Source of the DNA: Acidimicrobiia bacterium
GTDB lineage: Bacteria; Actinomycetota; Acidimicrobiia; Spongiisociales; UBA11373
Length of the DNA stretch: 64,000 nt
Direction of reading: 5' to 3'
NCBI GenBank assembly: GCA_030584185.1
Contig: CP129495.1
Coordinates: forward strand, 1,719,469 to 1,783,468
Positions 46,112-54,157 of this stretch are shown piece by piece. Under the pieces are notes generated by a model. It did not search any database. It was not told where the DNA came from and saw nothing but the letters and a program-made list of their open reading frames with translations. Each line of letters opens with the position of its first letter. Positions within the stretch are counted from its first letter, which is position 1. Made by a program: the position numbers and the translations under genes.

Positions 46112-48030
46112 CCGTCGAACTCGACGCCCGAATCCCGGAAGGTCCGTTGGCCGAGAAGTGGGACGCCCACCGTTTCGAGATCCCGCTGGTGGCGCCACCC
46201 AACCGTCGGCGCTTCGAGGTGATCGTTGTGGGGACCGGTCTCGCAGGCGCCGCCGCCGCCGCCACCCTCGGGGAGCTCGGCTACCGGGTGAAGGTGTTCA
46301 CCTATCACGACTCCAATCGAAGGGCACACAGCATTGCCGCCCAGGGGGGCATCAACGCCGCCAAGAACTACCGCAACGACGGCGACAGCGTGCAGAGGCT
46401 GTTCTACGACACCATCAAGGGGGGGGACTATCGGGCCCGTGAGGCCAACGTCCACCGCCTCGCCCAGATCAGCACCGAGATCATCGATCAGGCCACCGCT
46501 CAGGGTGTGCCGTTCGCCCGCGAGTACGGAGGGCTGCTCGCCAACCGGTCGTTCGGCGGAGTCCAGGTGTCCCGCACCTTCTACGCCCGCGGTCAGACCG
46601 GTCAACAGCTGCTCCTCGGCGCCTATCAGGCGCTCGCTCGCCAGATCGAAGCGGGCACGGTTCGCTCCTACACCCGCTGCGAGATGCTCGACGTCGTCAT
46701 GGTCGAGGGCGAAGCGGCCGGGATCGTCGTACGAGACCTGGTGAGCGGTGAGGTGACTGCCCATTCGGCACACGCCGTGGTGCTGGCGACCGGCGGGTAC
46801 AGCAACGTCTACTTCCTCTCGACCAATGCCAAGGCATGCAACGTGACCGCCATCTGGCGTGCCCACCGCAAGGGGGCGCTGTTCGCCAATCCGTGCTTCA
46901 CCCAGATCCACCCCACGTGCATCCCGGCGAGCGACGAGTTCCAGTCGAAACTCACCCTCATGTCCGAGTCGCTGCGCAACGACGGGCGCATCTGGGTGCC
47001 TGCCGGGGATGGAGACGGGCGCCCCGCCGCCGACATCCCCGAGCACCAGCGCGACTACTTCCTCGAGCGCCGGTATCCGGCGTTCGGCAACCTGGTGCCC
47101 CGCGACGTCGCCTCGCGCGCCGCCAAGCGGGAGGTCGACGGCGGCAAGGGCGTCGGGCCGCTGCGCAACGGGGTGTACCTCGACTTCGCCGGAGCCGTCG
47201 GTCGCCTGGGGCGGGAGGCCATCGAGGAGCGGTACGGCAACCTGTTCGAGATGTACGAGCGCATAACCGGCGAGGACCCGTACTCGACTCCGATGAGGAT
47301 CTACCCGGCCCCTCACTACACGATGGGCGGCCTGTGGGTCGATTACGACCTCATGACATCGGTGCCCGGCCTGTACGCCCTGGGCGAGGCGAATTTCTCG
47401 GATCACGGAGCCAACCGGCTCGGTGCCAGCGCACTGATGCAGGGCCTCGCCGATGGCTACTTCATCCTGCCGAACACGATCGCCGGTCATCTCGCCCCGC
47501 GCCTCGGGACGGCGGCACCGTCCACGGATCATCCCGCGTTCGCCGAGGCGATCGCCGGCGCCAGAGACCGCATCGGCCGCCTGATGGCGGTCAAGGGGAA
47601 GCGCACCGTCGACTGGTTCCACCGCGAGTTGGGAAAGATCGTGTGGGATCACTGCGGCATGGAGCGCAGCGCCGACGGCCTGCGTCGGGCTCTCACCGAC
47701 CTCCCTGCGCTCGAGGAGGAGTTCTGGTCCGACGTCACGGTCCTCGGCGGCGACGACGGGCTCAACCAGACCCTGGAGAAGGCAGGGCGCGTCGCCGACT
47801 TCTTCGAGCTTGCGGCGCTCATGTGCCGCGATGCCCTGCATCGCGAGGAGTCGTGCGGTGGCCACTTCCGGGTGGAGCATCAGACGGCCGAGGGGGAGGC
47901 TCTCCGCGACGACGAGAACTTCGCCCATGTGGCCGCCTGGGGGTTTGCCGGCCCGGACGAGGAGCCCACGCTGGTGAAGGAGCCCCTGGAGTTTGAGGAC
48001 GTCGAGGTGAAGACGAGGAGCTACAAGTAA
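46108..48030 (+). CDS. sdhA: Succinate dehydrogenase flavoprotein subunit
   Basis: A 640-residue catalytic subunit. The FAD loop is [19 protein letters not shown], covalent flavin attachment is expected at the His in [22 protein letters not shown] and the [18 protein letters not shown] block form the dicarboxylate site, and [22 protein letters not shown] binds FAD. It is of the long, type B form, matching sdhC. TAATG joins it to sdhB. Confidence 0.95.
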   Translation: MTVELDARIPEGPLAEKWDAHRFEIPLVAPPNRRRFEVIVVGTGLAGAAAAATLGELGYRVKVFTYHDSNRRAHSIAAQGGINAAKNYRNDGDSVQRLFYDTIKGGDYRAREANVHRLAQISTEIIDQATAQGVPFAREYGGLLANRSFGGVQVSRTFYARGQTGQQLLLGAYQALARQIEAGTVRSYTRCEMLDVVMVEGEAAGIVVRDLVSGEVTAHSAHAVVLATGGYSNVYFLSTNAKACNVTAIWRAHRKGALFANPCFTQIHPTCIPASDEFQSKLTLMSESLRNDGRIWVPAGDGDGRPAADIPEHQRDYFLERRYPAFGNLVPRDVASRAAKREVDGGKGVGPLRNGVYLDFAGAVGRLGREAIEERYGNLFEMYERITGEDPYSTPMRIYPAPHYTMGGLWVDYDLMTSVPGLYALGEANFSDHGANRLGASALMQGLADGYFILPNTIAGHLAPRLGTAAPSTDHPAFAEAIAGARDRIGRLMAVKGKRTVDWFHRELGKIVWDHCGMERSADGLRRALTDLPALEEEFWSDVTVLGGDDGLNQTLEKAGRVADFFELAALMCRDALHREESCGGHFRVEHQTAEGEALRDDENFAHVAAWGFAGPDEEPTLVKEPLEFEDVEVKTRSYK

Positions 48031-48788
48031 TGGACCTCACGCTTCGGGTATGGCGGCAGGAGGGCCCGGACCGGCCTGGTGGGTTCGAGGAGTATCGGGC
48101 ACGCGACATCTCAGCCGACGCCTCCTTCCTCGAGATGCTCGACGTGGTCAACGACCGCCTCACCGTCGAGGGCCGCGAGCCGATCGCCTTCGAGCACGAC
48201 TGCCGGGAAGGCATCTGCGGATCGTGCGGCGTGATGATCGATGGGCGGCCGCATGGTCCGCAGGGTGGGACCGCCACCTGCCAGCTCCACATGCGGCACT
48301 TCACCGACGGGGACGTGATCGTGGTCGAGCCCTGGCGGGCTGGTGGCTTTCCGGTGCTCAAGGATCTGGTCGTGGACAGGTCGGCACTCGACCGCATCAT
48401 CGAGGCCGGTGGCTTCATATCGGTCGACACCGGCAGCGCTCCGGAGGCCAACCTGACGCCGGTCCCGAAAGCGGTCGCCGACCGCGCCATGGATGCCGCC
48501 GCCTGTATCGGTTGCGGTGCCTGCGTCGCCGCCTGTCCCAACAACGCGGCCCAACTCTTCACCGCCGCAAAGGTCGCCCATCTCAACCTGCTGCCCCAGG
48601 GTCAGCCGGAGCGCTTCATGAGGGTGCGGTCGATGGTGGAGACCATGGAGCGCTTCTTCGGGTCCTGCACCAACCACGGGGAGTGCGAGGCTGCCTGTCC
48701 CAAGTCGATCTCGATCGACTTCATCGCCCTGCTCAACAGGGACTTCGTTCGGTCGCAGTGGCGCGCCCCCACGACCACGGGTCGCTGA
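48030..48788 (+). CDS. sdhB: Succinate dehydrogenase iron-sulfur subunit
   Basis: A 252-residue electron-transfer subunit. The [2Fe-2S] ligands lie in [10 protein letters not shown] and a following Cys in ATCQL; the [4Fe-4S] and [3Fe-4S] ligands lie in [12 protein letters not shown] and [12 protein letters not shown]. It passes electrons from SdhA to the quinone site at SdhC. It ends the sdhCAB operon. Confidence 0.95.
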   Translation: MDLTLRVWRQEGPDRPGGFEEYRARDISADASFLEMLDVVNDRLTVEGREPIAFEHDCREGICGSCGVMIDGRPHGPQGGTATCQLHMRHFTDGDVIVVEPWRAGGFPVLKDLVVDRSALDRIIEAGGFISVDTGSAPEANLTPVPKAVADRAMDAAACIGCGACVAACPNNAAQLFTAAKVAHLNLLPQGQPERFMRVRSMVETMERFFGSCTNHGECEAACPKSISIDFIALLNRDFVRSQWRAPTTTGR

Positions 48789-48805
48789 GCGGGTAACCGC
48801 CCTCG

Positions 48806-48900
48806 TGCGCGCGCTCCGCGCGAAGTGCCTTTCTAACTTGCAGCGCCAGTGGCGAAACCCGTTGTTGAATAAGCCCTTGCATGCGCGCGCTGCGCGCGCA
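48806..48900. repeat. Two GC-alternating palindromic repeats upstream of whiB
   Basis: The 10-mer TGCGCGCGCT occurs at 48806-48815 and 48882-48891. The first lies in the inverted repeat CGCGCG-CTC-CGCGCG (48808-48822); the second in TGCGCGCGC-T-GCGCGCGCA (48882-48900), which fills the spacer of the whiB promoter. Alternating CG tracts can adopt Z-DNA. Confidence 0.7.
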
Positions 48901-48905
48901 ATAAT
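48877..48905 (+). promoter_or_regulatory. whiB promoter, TTGCAT-N17-AATAAT
   Basis: -35 TTGCAT (48877-48882) and -10 AATAAT (48900-48905) are exactly 17 nt apart, the most consensus-like promoter in the window. The start near 48912 leaves AAGGAG in a short leader. Confidence 0.65.
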
Positions 48906-48932
48906 GACACTGGTGTAATTCCAAGGAGTTCC

Positions 48933-49208
48933 ATGCTCGACGATCTCAGAGAAGTGATCGAGGTCGGGGATCTGTCGTGGCAGGCCGGTGCCAACTGCAC
49001 CGGCGCCAACGCCGACCTGTTCTTCCCGGAACGAGGGGCGTCGACCCGGGTGGCGAAGTCGATCTGCCGGGAGTGCTCGGTCAAGGAGGCGTGCCTCGAG
49101 TTCGCCATCACGACCGGCGAGAAGTTCGGGATCTGGGGCGGCATGTCGGAGCGCGAGCGCCGGCGGGTGCGGCGCGAACGCCACATCGCCGCCCGCAGGG
49201 CCAGCTGA
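48933..49208 (+). CDS. WhiB-family iron-sulfur transcription regulator
   Basis: A 91-residue Wbl protein, a family confined to actinobacteria. Four cysteines (22, 45, 48, 54; CRECSVKEAC) bind a [4Fe-4S] cluster, GIWGGMSERERRRVRRER is the turn plus basic DNA-binding tail. It probably acts with the principal sigma factor, sensing redox or NO. Which Wbl subclass it belongs to is unclear. AAGGAG is 4 nt before the ATG. Confidence 0.93.
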   Translation: MLDDLREVIEVGDLSWQAGANCTGANADLFFPERGASTRVAKSICRECSVKEACLEFAITTGEKFGIWGGMSERERRRVRRERHIAARRAS

Positions 49209-49272
49209 GGAGACCCCCGGCCTGCGGCGCCTGGCCGCCTTCTCCACCGCCGAGGGGTCGCTCCGGCTCCCG

Positions 49273-49278
49273 TACAAT
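49273..49278 (+). promoter_or_regulatory. -10 box TACAAT of the Mrr-like gene
   Basis: A start near 49285 leaves a 20-nt leader with AAGGGAG 6 nt before the GTG at 49307. Confidence 0.45.
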
Positions 49279-49306
49279 GCGGTGGAATCGAGCAAGGGAG
49301 TAGCAA

Positions 49307-50212
49307 GTGGCCGTCGTCATCGCCGTCGGGGTGCTCGCTGTGATCCTGGCGGCGACCCTGATCGTCCTGAATCGCCGCCGAGGCGGTTCCGGGGAAGCGG
49401 CCGCCGGCGTGGTCTCGGCCGACATGGGCCGCCCCCGTCCGACGGTGGCGGAGTTCCACGTGCAGGACGGAACCGCCCGGGTGCACTTCGAAGTCCCCCT
49501 CCCCGCGTCGGGTGCCGACGAGGTGCTGGCTGAGCTGCTCGGGCGTGAGGCGGTGGAGGTCGTGCGCGAGAAGCGACACAGCCTCCCCATCGGCGACGTG
49601 ACCCGGGTGACCGCCCTGGGTAGGTTCGGGGCCGACTGGCTGGAGGTGACGAGCATCGGTCTCGACACGCCTGGCGAGCTCCCCCCGCCGATGCTTCCCG
49701 AGTTGCTCCCCCACGCCGGCCGTGGCGACTTCGACCCATTCGAGCACATCTCGGGGTTGCCCGAGCACGCTCCGGGACTGGCCGAGGGGCGCCGTGGCGA
49801 AGACCTGGAGCCGATGCGGCTCAGGCTCCCCGCCACGGCTTCCGCAGGGCTGCGCGCTCAGGGGGTCGATCCGGATGGCAGCGATGCCATCGACCTGGTG
49901 CTCGGCCTGATGCGCGCCGCCGGATACTCCATCTCCTCGACCGGTGACGACACCTTCATGGCGGTCCTCGGCGGTGGACGGACCATGTTGCGGGTGATCC
50001 CGCACGAGGCAGGGTCGCATCCCGAGGTGGACGAGACGGCGATCAGAAGGTTTGTGGTCGATTTCGGTGCTTCGGGTGCCGACCGTGGAATCCTGCTCAG
50101 CGAGAAGTGGTCGCCGTTCGAGATCTACGACCGGGAGCGCCGCGACCGGCGCATTCGTTTCGTGACCCGGGAGCGGCTGCAGGCGTTCGTCGACGCCCTG
50201 GCACTCGGTTGA
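49307..50212 (+). CDS. Membrane-anchored protein with degenerate Mrr-like C-terminal domain
   Basis: A 301-residue protein with one N-terminal helix (about 2-21) and a basic stop-transfer RRR. The middle (about 45-185) is unlike anything I know. The C-terminal region (about 195-300) follows the order of the Mrr-type restriction fold: IDLVLGLMRAAGY, then GADRGILLSEKWSPFEIYDRE, then IRFVTRERLQAFVDAL. The catalytic Asp and QxK pair expected between them is not seen, so nuclease activity is unlikely. The assignment is by eye and tentative. It lies between whiB and an ECF sigma operon. Confidence 0.55.
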   Translation: MAVVIAVGVLAVILAATLIVLNRRRGGSGEAAAGVVSADMGRPRPTVAEFHVQDGTARVHFEVPLPASGADEVLAELLGREAVEVVREKRHSLPIGDVTRVTALGRFGADWLEVTSIGLDTPGELPPPMLPELLPHAGRGDFDPFEHISGLPEHAPGLAEGRRGEDLEPMRLRLPATASAGLRAQGVDPDGSDAIDLVLGLMRAAGYSISSTGDDTFMAVLGGGRTMLRVIPHEAGSHPEVDETAIRRFVVDFGASGADRGILLSEKWSPFEIYDRERRDRRIRFVTRERLQAFVDALALG

Positions 50213-50240
50213 GGCCGACAGCACTCCCTGTCCTTCTCCC

Positions 50241-50266
50241 GGAACCAGATCGCTCCGGGTTTCGTT
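50241..50266 (+). promoter_or_regulatory. ECF-type promoter GGAACC-N16-CGTT
   Basis: GGAACC (50241-50246) and CGTT (50263-50266) 16 nt apart match the -35/-10 pattern used by many SigE/RpoE-type sigma factors. The start codon of the sigma gene is 14 nt downstream, suggesting autoregulation. Confidence 0.55.
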
Positions 50267-50280
50267 ACCGGTGATGGTGG

Positions 50281-50781
50281 ATGCCTGAGCATCCAGCCCC
50301 GTCATGGGAAGAGGTGGCCCGGGTCCATGGGCGCAAGATCTACAACTTCGCCTACCGACTCTCGGGGAATGCCGACGACGCCCAGGACATCGCCCAGGAG
50401 GTGCTCCTCCGAGTGCGGCGTGGGCTGGAGCGTTACACGCCCGGGTCTTTCGACGGCTGGCTGTGGCGGATCACCCGCAACGTCTTCCTCGACGAGGTGC
50501 GCCGCCACCGGCGTCGTCCCACGGTGCCCCTTCCCGACGACGAGCGTCCCTTCGGAGAGGCCGCCGCTCCGCCCGACGAGGTACTGGAGTCGACCACGCT
50601 CTCGGACGAGGTCCAGGCTGCCCTCCTCGACCTCCCATTCGAGTTTCGTGAAGCGGTCGTGCTCTGCGACGTGGTCGGTCTGGCGTACCACGAGATCGCC
50701 GAAGTGGTCGGGGTACCGGTGGGCACCGTCCGCAGCCGGATCCACAGGGGGCGCAAGATGCTGAAGGGGCAACTGTCGTGA
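50281..50781 (+). CDS. ECF-family RNA polymerase sigma factor
   Basis: A 166-residue sigma factor with only regions 2 and 4. Region 2: KIYNFAYRLSGNADDAQDIAQEVLLRVRRGL with FDGWLWRITRNVFLDEVRR. Region 4: LLDLPFEFREAVVLCDVVGLAYHEIAEVVGVPVGTVRSRIHRGRKML. Resembles SigE/SigL-type envelope-stress factors. ATGA-like overlap with the next gene (GTGA at 50778) pairs it with its anti-sigma factor. Confidence 0.92.
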   Translation: MPEHPAPSWEEVARVHGRKIYNFAYRLSGNADDAQDIAQEVLLRVRRGLERYTPGSFDGWLWRITRNVFLDEVRRHRRRPTVPLPDDERPFGEAAAPPDEVLESTTLSDEVQAALLDLPFEFREAVVLCDVVGLAYHEIAEVVGVPVGTVRSRIHRGRKMLKGQLS

Positions 50782-51542
50782 GCCACCTCGCCGAGGTCAT
50801 CTCCGCTCTTCTCGACGGGGAGCTGGAAGCGCCCGAGGCCGCCGCCGCCGAGCAGCACCTGGCCGATTGCGCTGCCTGCCGTATCGAGTACGAGGAGGTG
50901 CGAGCCGGGCGTGAGGCGGTTCGCTCTCTCCCCGAGAGGGAACCGGCGGCTCCGTTGATCCCCGGGTCCACCGTGGGGAGGCGGCCCCGCTGGGCCTGGG
51001 CGTCGGCGGCTGCGGTCGGCCTGGTTCTGGGCTCGGGGCTGCTCATCGGTCCCGGGGAGCCGGGTGTGGCCTTCGACACCGCTGCGCTCGCCGGGCAGCA
51101 CACGGCCGCCTTGACGCCGTCGGGCGCTGCAGATCCCGACGCCCCCTCCACGGTGACCGGCGGGTCCTCCCTCGACCCCGGCGCCAGGGGTCGGCTGCCC
51201 GAAGCCGTGGCCGGGTACGCTCGGAGAGACGCTCGCCTCACCCCCGGAGGCGTCTCGCACGGGGTCTACACCGACGGTGCCGCCACCTTCTCGGTGTTCG
51301 AGGCCGATCGAGGTGCCACTCCCGAACCGTTTCCAGCCGCCGACCGTTGGAGTTTCGATGGGCACGAGTACCTGGCGGTGGGATCGGCGGCAGAGGTACT
51401 GATCCATTGGAACGCTCCGGACAGCAGCTTCCTGGTGGTGGGCCCCCTAACCCGTGACCAGGCGCGTCTCGTGCTGGCCGACCTTCCCCGCCCTGGTGAT
51501 CGCAGCCTGCTGGTGCGGATCTGGCGGCGCCTGTTTGGCTGA
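50778..51542 (+). CDS. Zinc-finger anti-sigma factor with one transmembrane helix
   Basis: A 254-residue membrane anti-sigma. The cytoplasmic ZAS domain has His27, Cys31 and Cys34 (HLADCAAC). A helix spans about 72-90. The exported half (about 140-240) has GVYTDGAATFSVFEADRG and FLVVGPLTRDQARLVLADL, resembling sensor regions of MucB/RseB-related proteins. It should hold the sigma factor inactive until envelope stress or redox change releases it. Confidence 0.85.
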   Translation: MSHLAEVISALLDGELEAPEAAAAEQHLADCAACRIEYEEVRAGREAVRSLPEREPAAPLIPGSTVGRRPRWAWASAAAVGLVLGSGLLIGPGEPGVAFDTAALAGQHTAALTPSGAADPDAPSTVTGGSSLDPGARGRLPEAVAGYARRDARLTPGGVSHGVYTDGAATFSVFEADRGATPEPFPAADRWSFDGHEYLAVGSAAEVLIHWNAPDSSFLVVGPLTRDQARLVLADLPRPGDRSLLVRIWRRLFG

Positions 51543-51566
51543 ACGGAGTAGGAGCCGCCCGGCACC

Positions 51567-51572
51567 TACCCT
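51567..51572 (+). promoter_or_regulatory. -10 box TACCCT of the peroxiredoxin gene
   Basis: A start near 51580 gives a leader of about 25 nt with GGGAGGAG before the ATG at 51605. Confidence 0.4.
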
Positions 51573-51604
51573 TTCGGGGATCACCACGACCGGGAGGAGC
51601 CCTG

Positions 51605-52066
51605 ATGGCCGTCGAGATCGGATCACCTGCTCCGGAGTTCTCGCTTCGCGACACCGAGGGAGACCTCGTGACCCTGGATGCCCTGAAGGGACGCAAGAGC
51701 TTGGTCGTCTTCATTCCCTTCCCGTTCACCGGGACCTGCGAGGGCGAGCTGTGCGCCATTCGTGACCGGCTCTCCGAGCTGAACGACATCGATGCCGGCG
51801 TGGTGGCCATCACCTGTGACACACTCTTCGCCAACAAGGAGTGGGCGAAGCAGAACGGATTCGGCTTCCCCGTCCTCTCCGACTTCTGGCCGCACGGAGC
51901 GGTGACCGACGCCTTCGGCGCATTCGACGCGGAGGTCGGGGCCGCCAATCGGTGGACCTTCGTGCTCGACGCCGATGGCGTGGTTCGCTCGATTGTGTCC
52001 ACCGAGAGCCGCAGGTTCGCGCGCCAGTTCGACGACTACGTGGCCGCCCTGGCCGCCATCGACTGA
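51605..52066 (+). CDS. Peroxiredoxin, AhpE-like
   Basis: A 153-residue thiol peroxidase. The active-site PFPFTGTCEGELC holds peroxidatic Cys45 in the PxxxTxxC motif, with a nearby Cys50. The catalytic Arg is expected in the NRWTFVLDADGVV segment. The short length and motif fit the AhpE group of actinobacterial one-cysteine peroxiredoxins. It may reduce peroxides, peroxynitrite or lipid peroxides. Confidence 0.88.
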   Translation: MAVEIGSPAPEFSLRDTEGDLVTLDALKGRKSLVVFIPFPFTGTCEGELCAIRDRLSELNDIDAGVVAITCDTLFANKEWAKQNGFGFPVLSDFWPHGAVTDAFGAFDAEVGAANRWTFVLDADGVVRSIVSTESRRFARQFDDYVAALAAID

Positions 52067-52103
52067 TCCGACCGAAGTCAGGGCCTGCGAGCCCGAGTGT
52101 CGG

Positions 52104-52772
52104 TCATCCGCTGATGCGGTACCCGACGCCCCTCACGGTCTCGATCGTCGGCGCCGAGGGGTGTTCCTCGAGCCGCCGCCGCAGCCGGCGGATGTGCTGA
52201 TCGAGGGTTCGGGTGTCGCCGAACCAGGTGTACCCCCAGACCTTGTCCAGGAACTCCTCTCTCGGCACGACTCGCTCCGGCTGTTCCATGAGGAGGGCGA
52301 GGACCTCGAACTCCTTGCGCGGAAGGTCGATGCTCTCGTCTCCGATGTGCAGCCGGTAGGCATCGCGGTCCAGCGTGGCCGCGCCGACGGCCAAGGCCGG
52401 CCCCGATGTGGCTCCAAGGCGGCGGGTCGCCGCCCGCACCCGAGCCAGCAGCTCGCGGATCGAGTAGGGCTTGGTGACGTAGTCGTCGGCTCCGAGCTCC
52501 AGGGCGGCCACGACGTCGGCCTCGGCATCCTTCGCCGAGACGACGATGATCGGCACGTCGGAGTCCTGACGAACCGCCCGCAGCACGTCGAGACCACCGA
52601 TGCCGGGGAGCATCAGGTCGAGCAGCACCAGGTCGGGCCGCACCTCGCGGAAGCGGTCGAGGCCCGCTCGGCCGTCGGGCGCCGCATCGACGGTGTAACC
52701 CTCGCGCTCAAAGGAGAGCCGGATCGCTTCGACGAAGGAGGCCTCGTCCTCGATCACCAGGATTCGGGTCAC
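52104..52772 (-). CDS. regX3: OmpR/PhoB-family response regulator, RegX3-like
   Basis: A 222-residue regulator. The receiver domain has the phospho-acceptor Asp52 in LLDLMLPG and Lys101 in VTKPYS. The winged-helix output domain carries RKEFEVLALLMEQPERVVPREEF and RTLDQHIRRLRRRLE. It is the partner of the kinase encoded just upstream (ATGA overlap) and, from its place beside pst, is the likely phosphate-starvation activator. Confidence 0.88.
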   Translation of the reverse strand: MTRILVIEDEASFVEAIRLSFEREGYTVDAAPDGRAGLDRFREVRPDLVLLDLMLPGIGGLDVLRAVRQDSDVPIIVVSAKDAEADVVAALELGADDYVTKPYSIRELLARVRAATRRLGATSGPALAVGAATLDRDAYRLHIGDESIDLPRKEFEVLALLMEQPERVVPREEFLDKVWGYTWFGDTRTLDQHIRRLRRRLEEHPSAPTIETVRGVGYRISG

Positions 52773-53995
52773 GGCCGGCTCCAGACGGGCAGGCTGATCC
52801 TGAAGGTGGACCCTTCACCCTCGACGCTGCTCACGGTGACGTCGCCGCGATGGTTGCGAGCGATGTGACGGGCGATCGACAGGCCGAGCCCGGTTCCGCC
52901 GGTCTCCCGACTCCGGGCCCGGTCGACCCGGTAGAACCGTTCGAATATCCGATCGAGGTGGCCTTCGGGGATCCCTATCCCCTGATCCGACACTTCGATC
53001 GTCACCCATCCGTTGGCGACCGCGGTTTCGATCGTCACCCTGGGCGGCGGCTCGCCCGGCTCGGGGAACGAGTACTTGACGGCGTTCTCGACCAGGTTGG
53101 AGATCATCGACCGCAGCTGGCGGGAGTCGCCGACGACGCGCGCCTCGGGCGGTGTCGGCGAGAACTCGATCGTCACTCCTCGCCCCCGAGCGATCTCCGC
53201 CATCTCGGCGGCCACCGCCTCCAGCACGTGGGGTATCGACACCGGTTCATCGTGCCCCGAGAGGGCCTCCGCCTGGGAGAGGTCGAGGATGTCACCCACC
53301 AGTCGGGCGAGGCGGCCGGCTTCGTGTCGCAGCCGTTCGGCGAGCCCGGAGGCGGCGGGGTCGTCGGTGACCGCTCCGGCCAGGGCCTCGGCCAATGCCG
53401 CCAGCGCCGCCAGGGGAGTCTTCAGCTCGTGGCTGACGTTGGCGATGAAGTCGCGCCTCATGGCGGCAACCCGCCTGCTCTCGGTGACGTCCTCGATGAA
53501 CGCCACCGCTCCGATGCTCTCGATCCCGAAGTCGAGCGGGATCGCCGACACCTCGAGCACCGCTCTCACCGGGGTGTAGAGCTCGATCTCCGCTCCCACC
53601 GAGTTGCGGTCGAGGACCGCCTTCTCGATGGCTTCCCTGATCCGTACCTGTGCCACCGCCTCGCCGAGGCGTGTTCCTAGATGGCGTTCCGCTGCAGGGT
53701 TCACGGAGAGCACGACGCCGCGATCATCGGTGAGCAGGATGCCGAGGGGAGCGGCCTGCATGGCGCCGGCGAGGCGGGAGCGCTCTCGCTGGGCCTGTGC
53801 CGAGGATCTCTCCAGGCGCTGCAGTGCGGCGTCGAGGGCAGCCACGCGATGACGCCCGCTCGAGGGCACTCCACCACCGATCCGTTCCAGGGCTGCGTCC
53901 ACTGCACGGGCATGGCGCCGGTTTCGCCACCAGAAGAAGACCGCAACCAGTGCGAAGGCGGCAGCGACCGAGGCCGTGACCAGGGTTGGGTCCAC
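52769..53995 (-). CDS. senX3: Sensor histidine kinase, SenX3/PhoR-like
   Basis: A 408-residue kinase with one N-terminal helix (about 4-22) and little outside the membrane, a PAS domain (about 80-175), HisKA with the phospho-His in NVSHELKTPL, and an ATPase with NLVENAVKYS, DQGIGIPEG and GTGLGLSIARHIA. This is the SenX3 layout, which reads phosphate status through PstB/PhoU. The GTG at 53995 is preferred over an ATG at 54019 because TATGCT lies 6 nt upstream and the longer start would overlap that promoter. Confidence 0.88.
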   Translation of the reverse strand: MDPTLVTASVAAAFALVAVFFWWRNRRHARAVDAALERIGGGVPSSGRHRVAALDAALQRLERSSAQAQRERSRLAGAMQAAPLGILLTDDRGVVLSVNPAAERHLGTRLGEAVAQVRIREAIEKAVLDRNSVGAEIELYTPVRAVLEVSAIPLDFGIESIGAVAFIEDVTESRRVAAMRRDFIANVSHELKTPLAALAALAEALAGAVTDDPAASGLAERLRHEAGRLARLVGDILDLSQAEALSGHDEPVSIPHVLEAVAAEMAEIARGRGVTIEFSPTPPEARVVGDSRQLRSMISNLVENAVKYSFPEPGEPPPRVTIETAVANGWVTIEVSDQGIGIPEGHLDRIFERFYRVDRARSRETGGTGLGLSIARHIARNHRGDVTVSSVEGEGSTFRISLPVWSRP

Positions 53996-54001
53996 GGGGC
54001 G

Positions 54002-54007
54002 AGCATA
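54002..54007 (-). promoter_or_regulatory. -10 box TATGCT, leaderless promoter of senX3-regX3
   Basis: Minus-strand TATGCT ends 6 nt before the GTG at 53995. Confidence 0.5.
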
Positions 54008-54043
54008 GGTGCCCGCCATTCACTTACCGGGGTGCATGGTCGA

Positions 54044-54087
54044 GTTCACACCGGGTTCAAGTTGGGGCCGCGTGCGATTCATGCGGC
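54044..54087 (+). promoter_or_regulatory. PHO-box-like direct repeats upstream of pstS
   Basis: 11-nt units start at 54044 (GTTCACACCGG) and 54055 (GTTCAAGTTGG), and in the same phase at 54077 (ATTCATGCGGC), with one degenerate unit between. Actinobacterial PhoP/RegX3 sites are 11-nt GTTCA repeats. It lies just upstream of the pstS -10 box. Confidence 0.6.
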
Positions 54088-54092
54088 CTCCG

Positions 54093-54098
54093 TACGGT
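54093..54098 (+). promoter_or_regulatory. -10 box TACGGT of pstS
   Basis: A start near 54105 gives a leader of about 53 nt ending in AAGGAGGAAA. No good -35 is seen, as expected for a promoter activated through the adjacent repeats. Confidence 0.4.
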
Positions 54099-54157
54099 CC
54101 CCTCGGCATGGACGGGCCCGTGTCCGCTCGTGCCGAACCTACAAGGAGGAAATCCGA

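Noticed and set aside
46033-47928. A 631-codon minus-strand frame opposite sdhA
   Set aside because: sdhA is unambiguous on the plus strand; the antisense product has no recognisable domain.
48806-48900. CRISPR-like or mobile-element repeats upstream of whiB
   Set aside because: Only two short palindromes, no regular spacers, no target duplications and no nearby transposase or cas gene.
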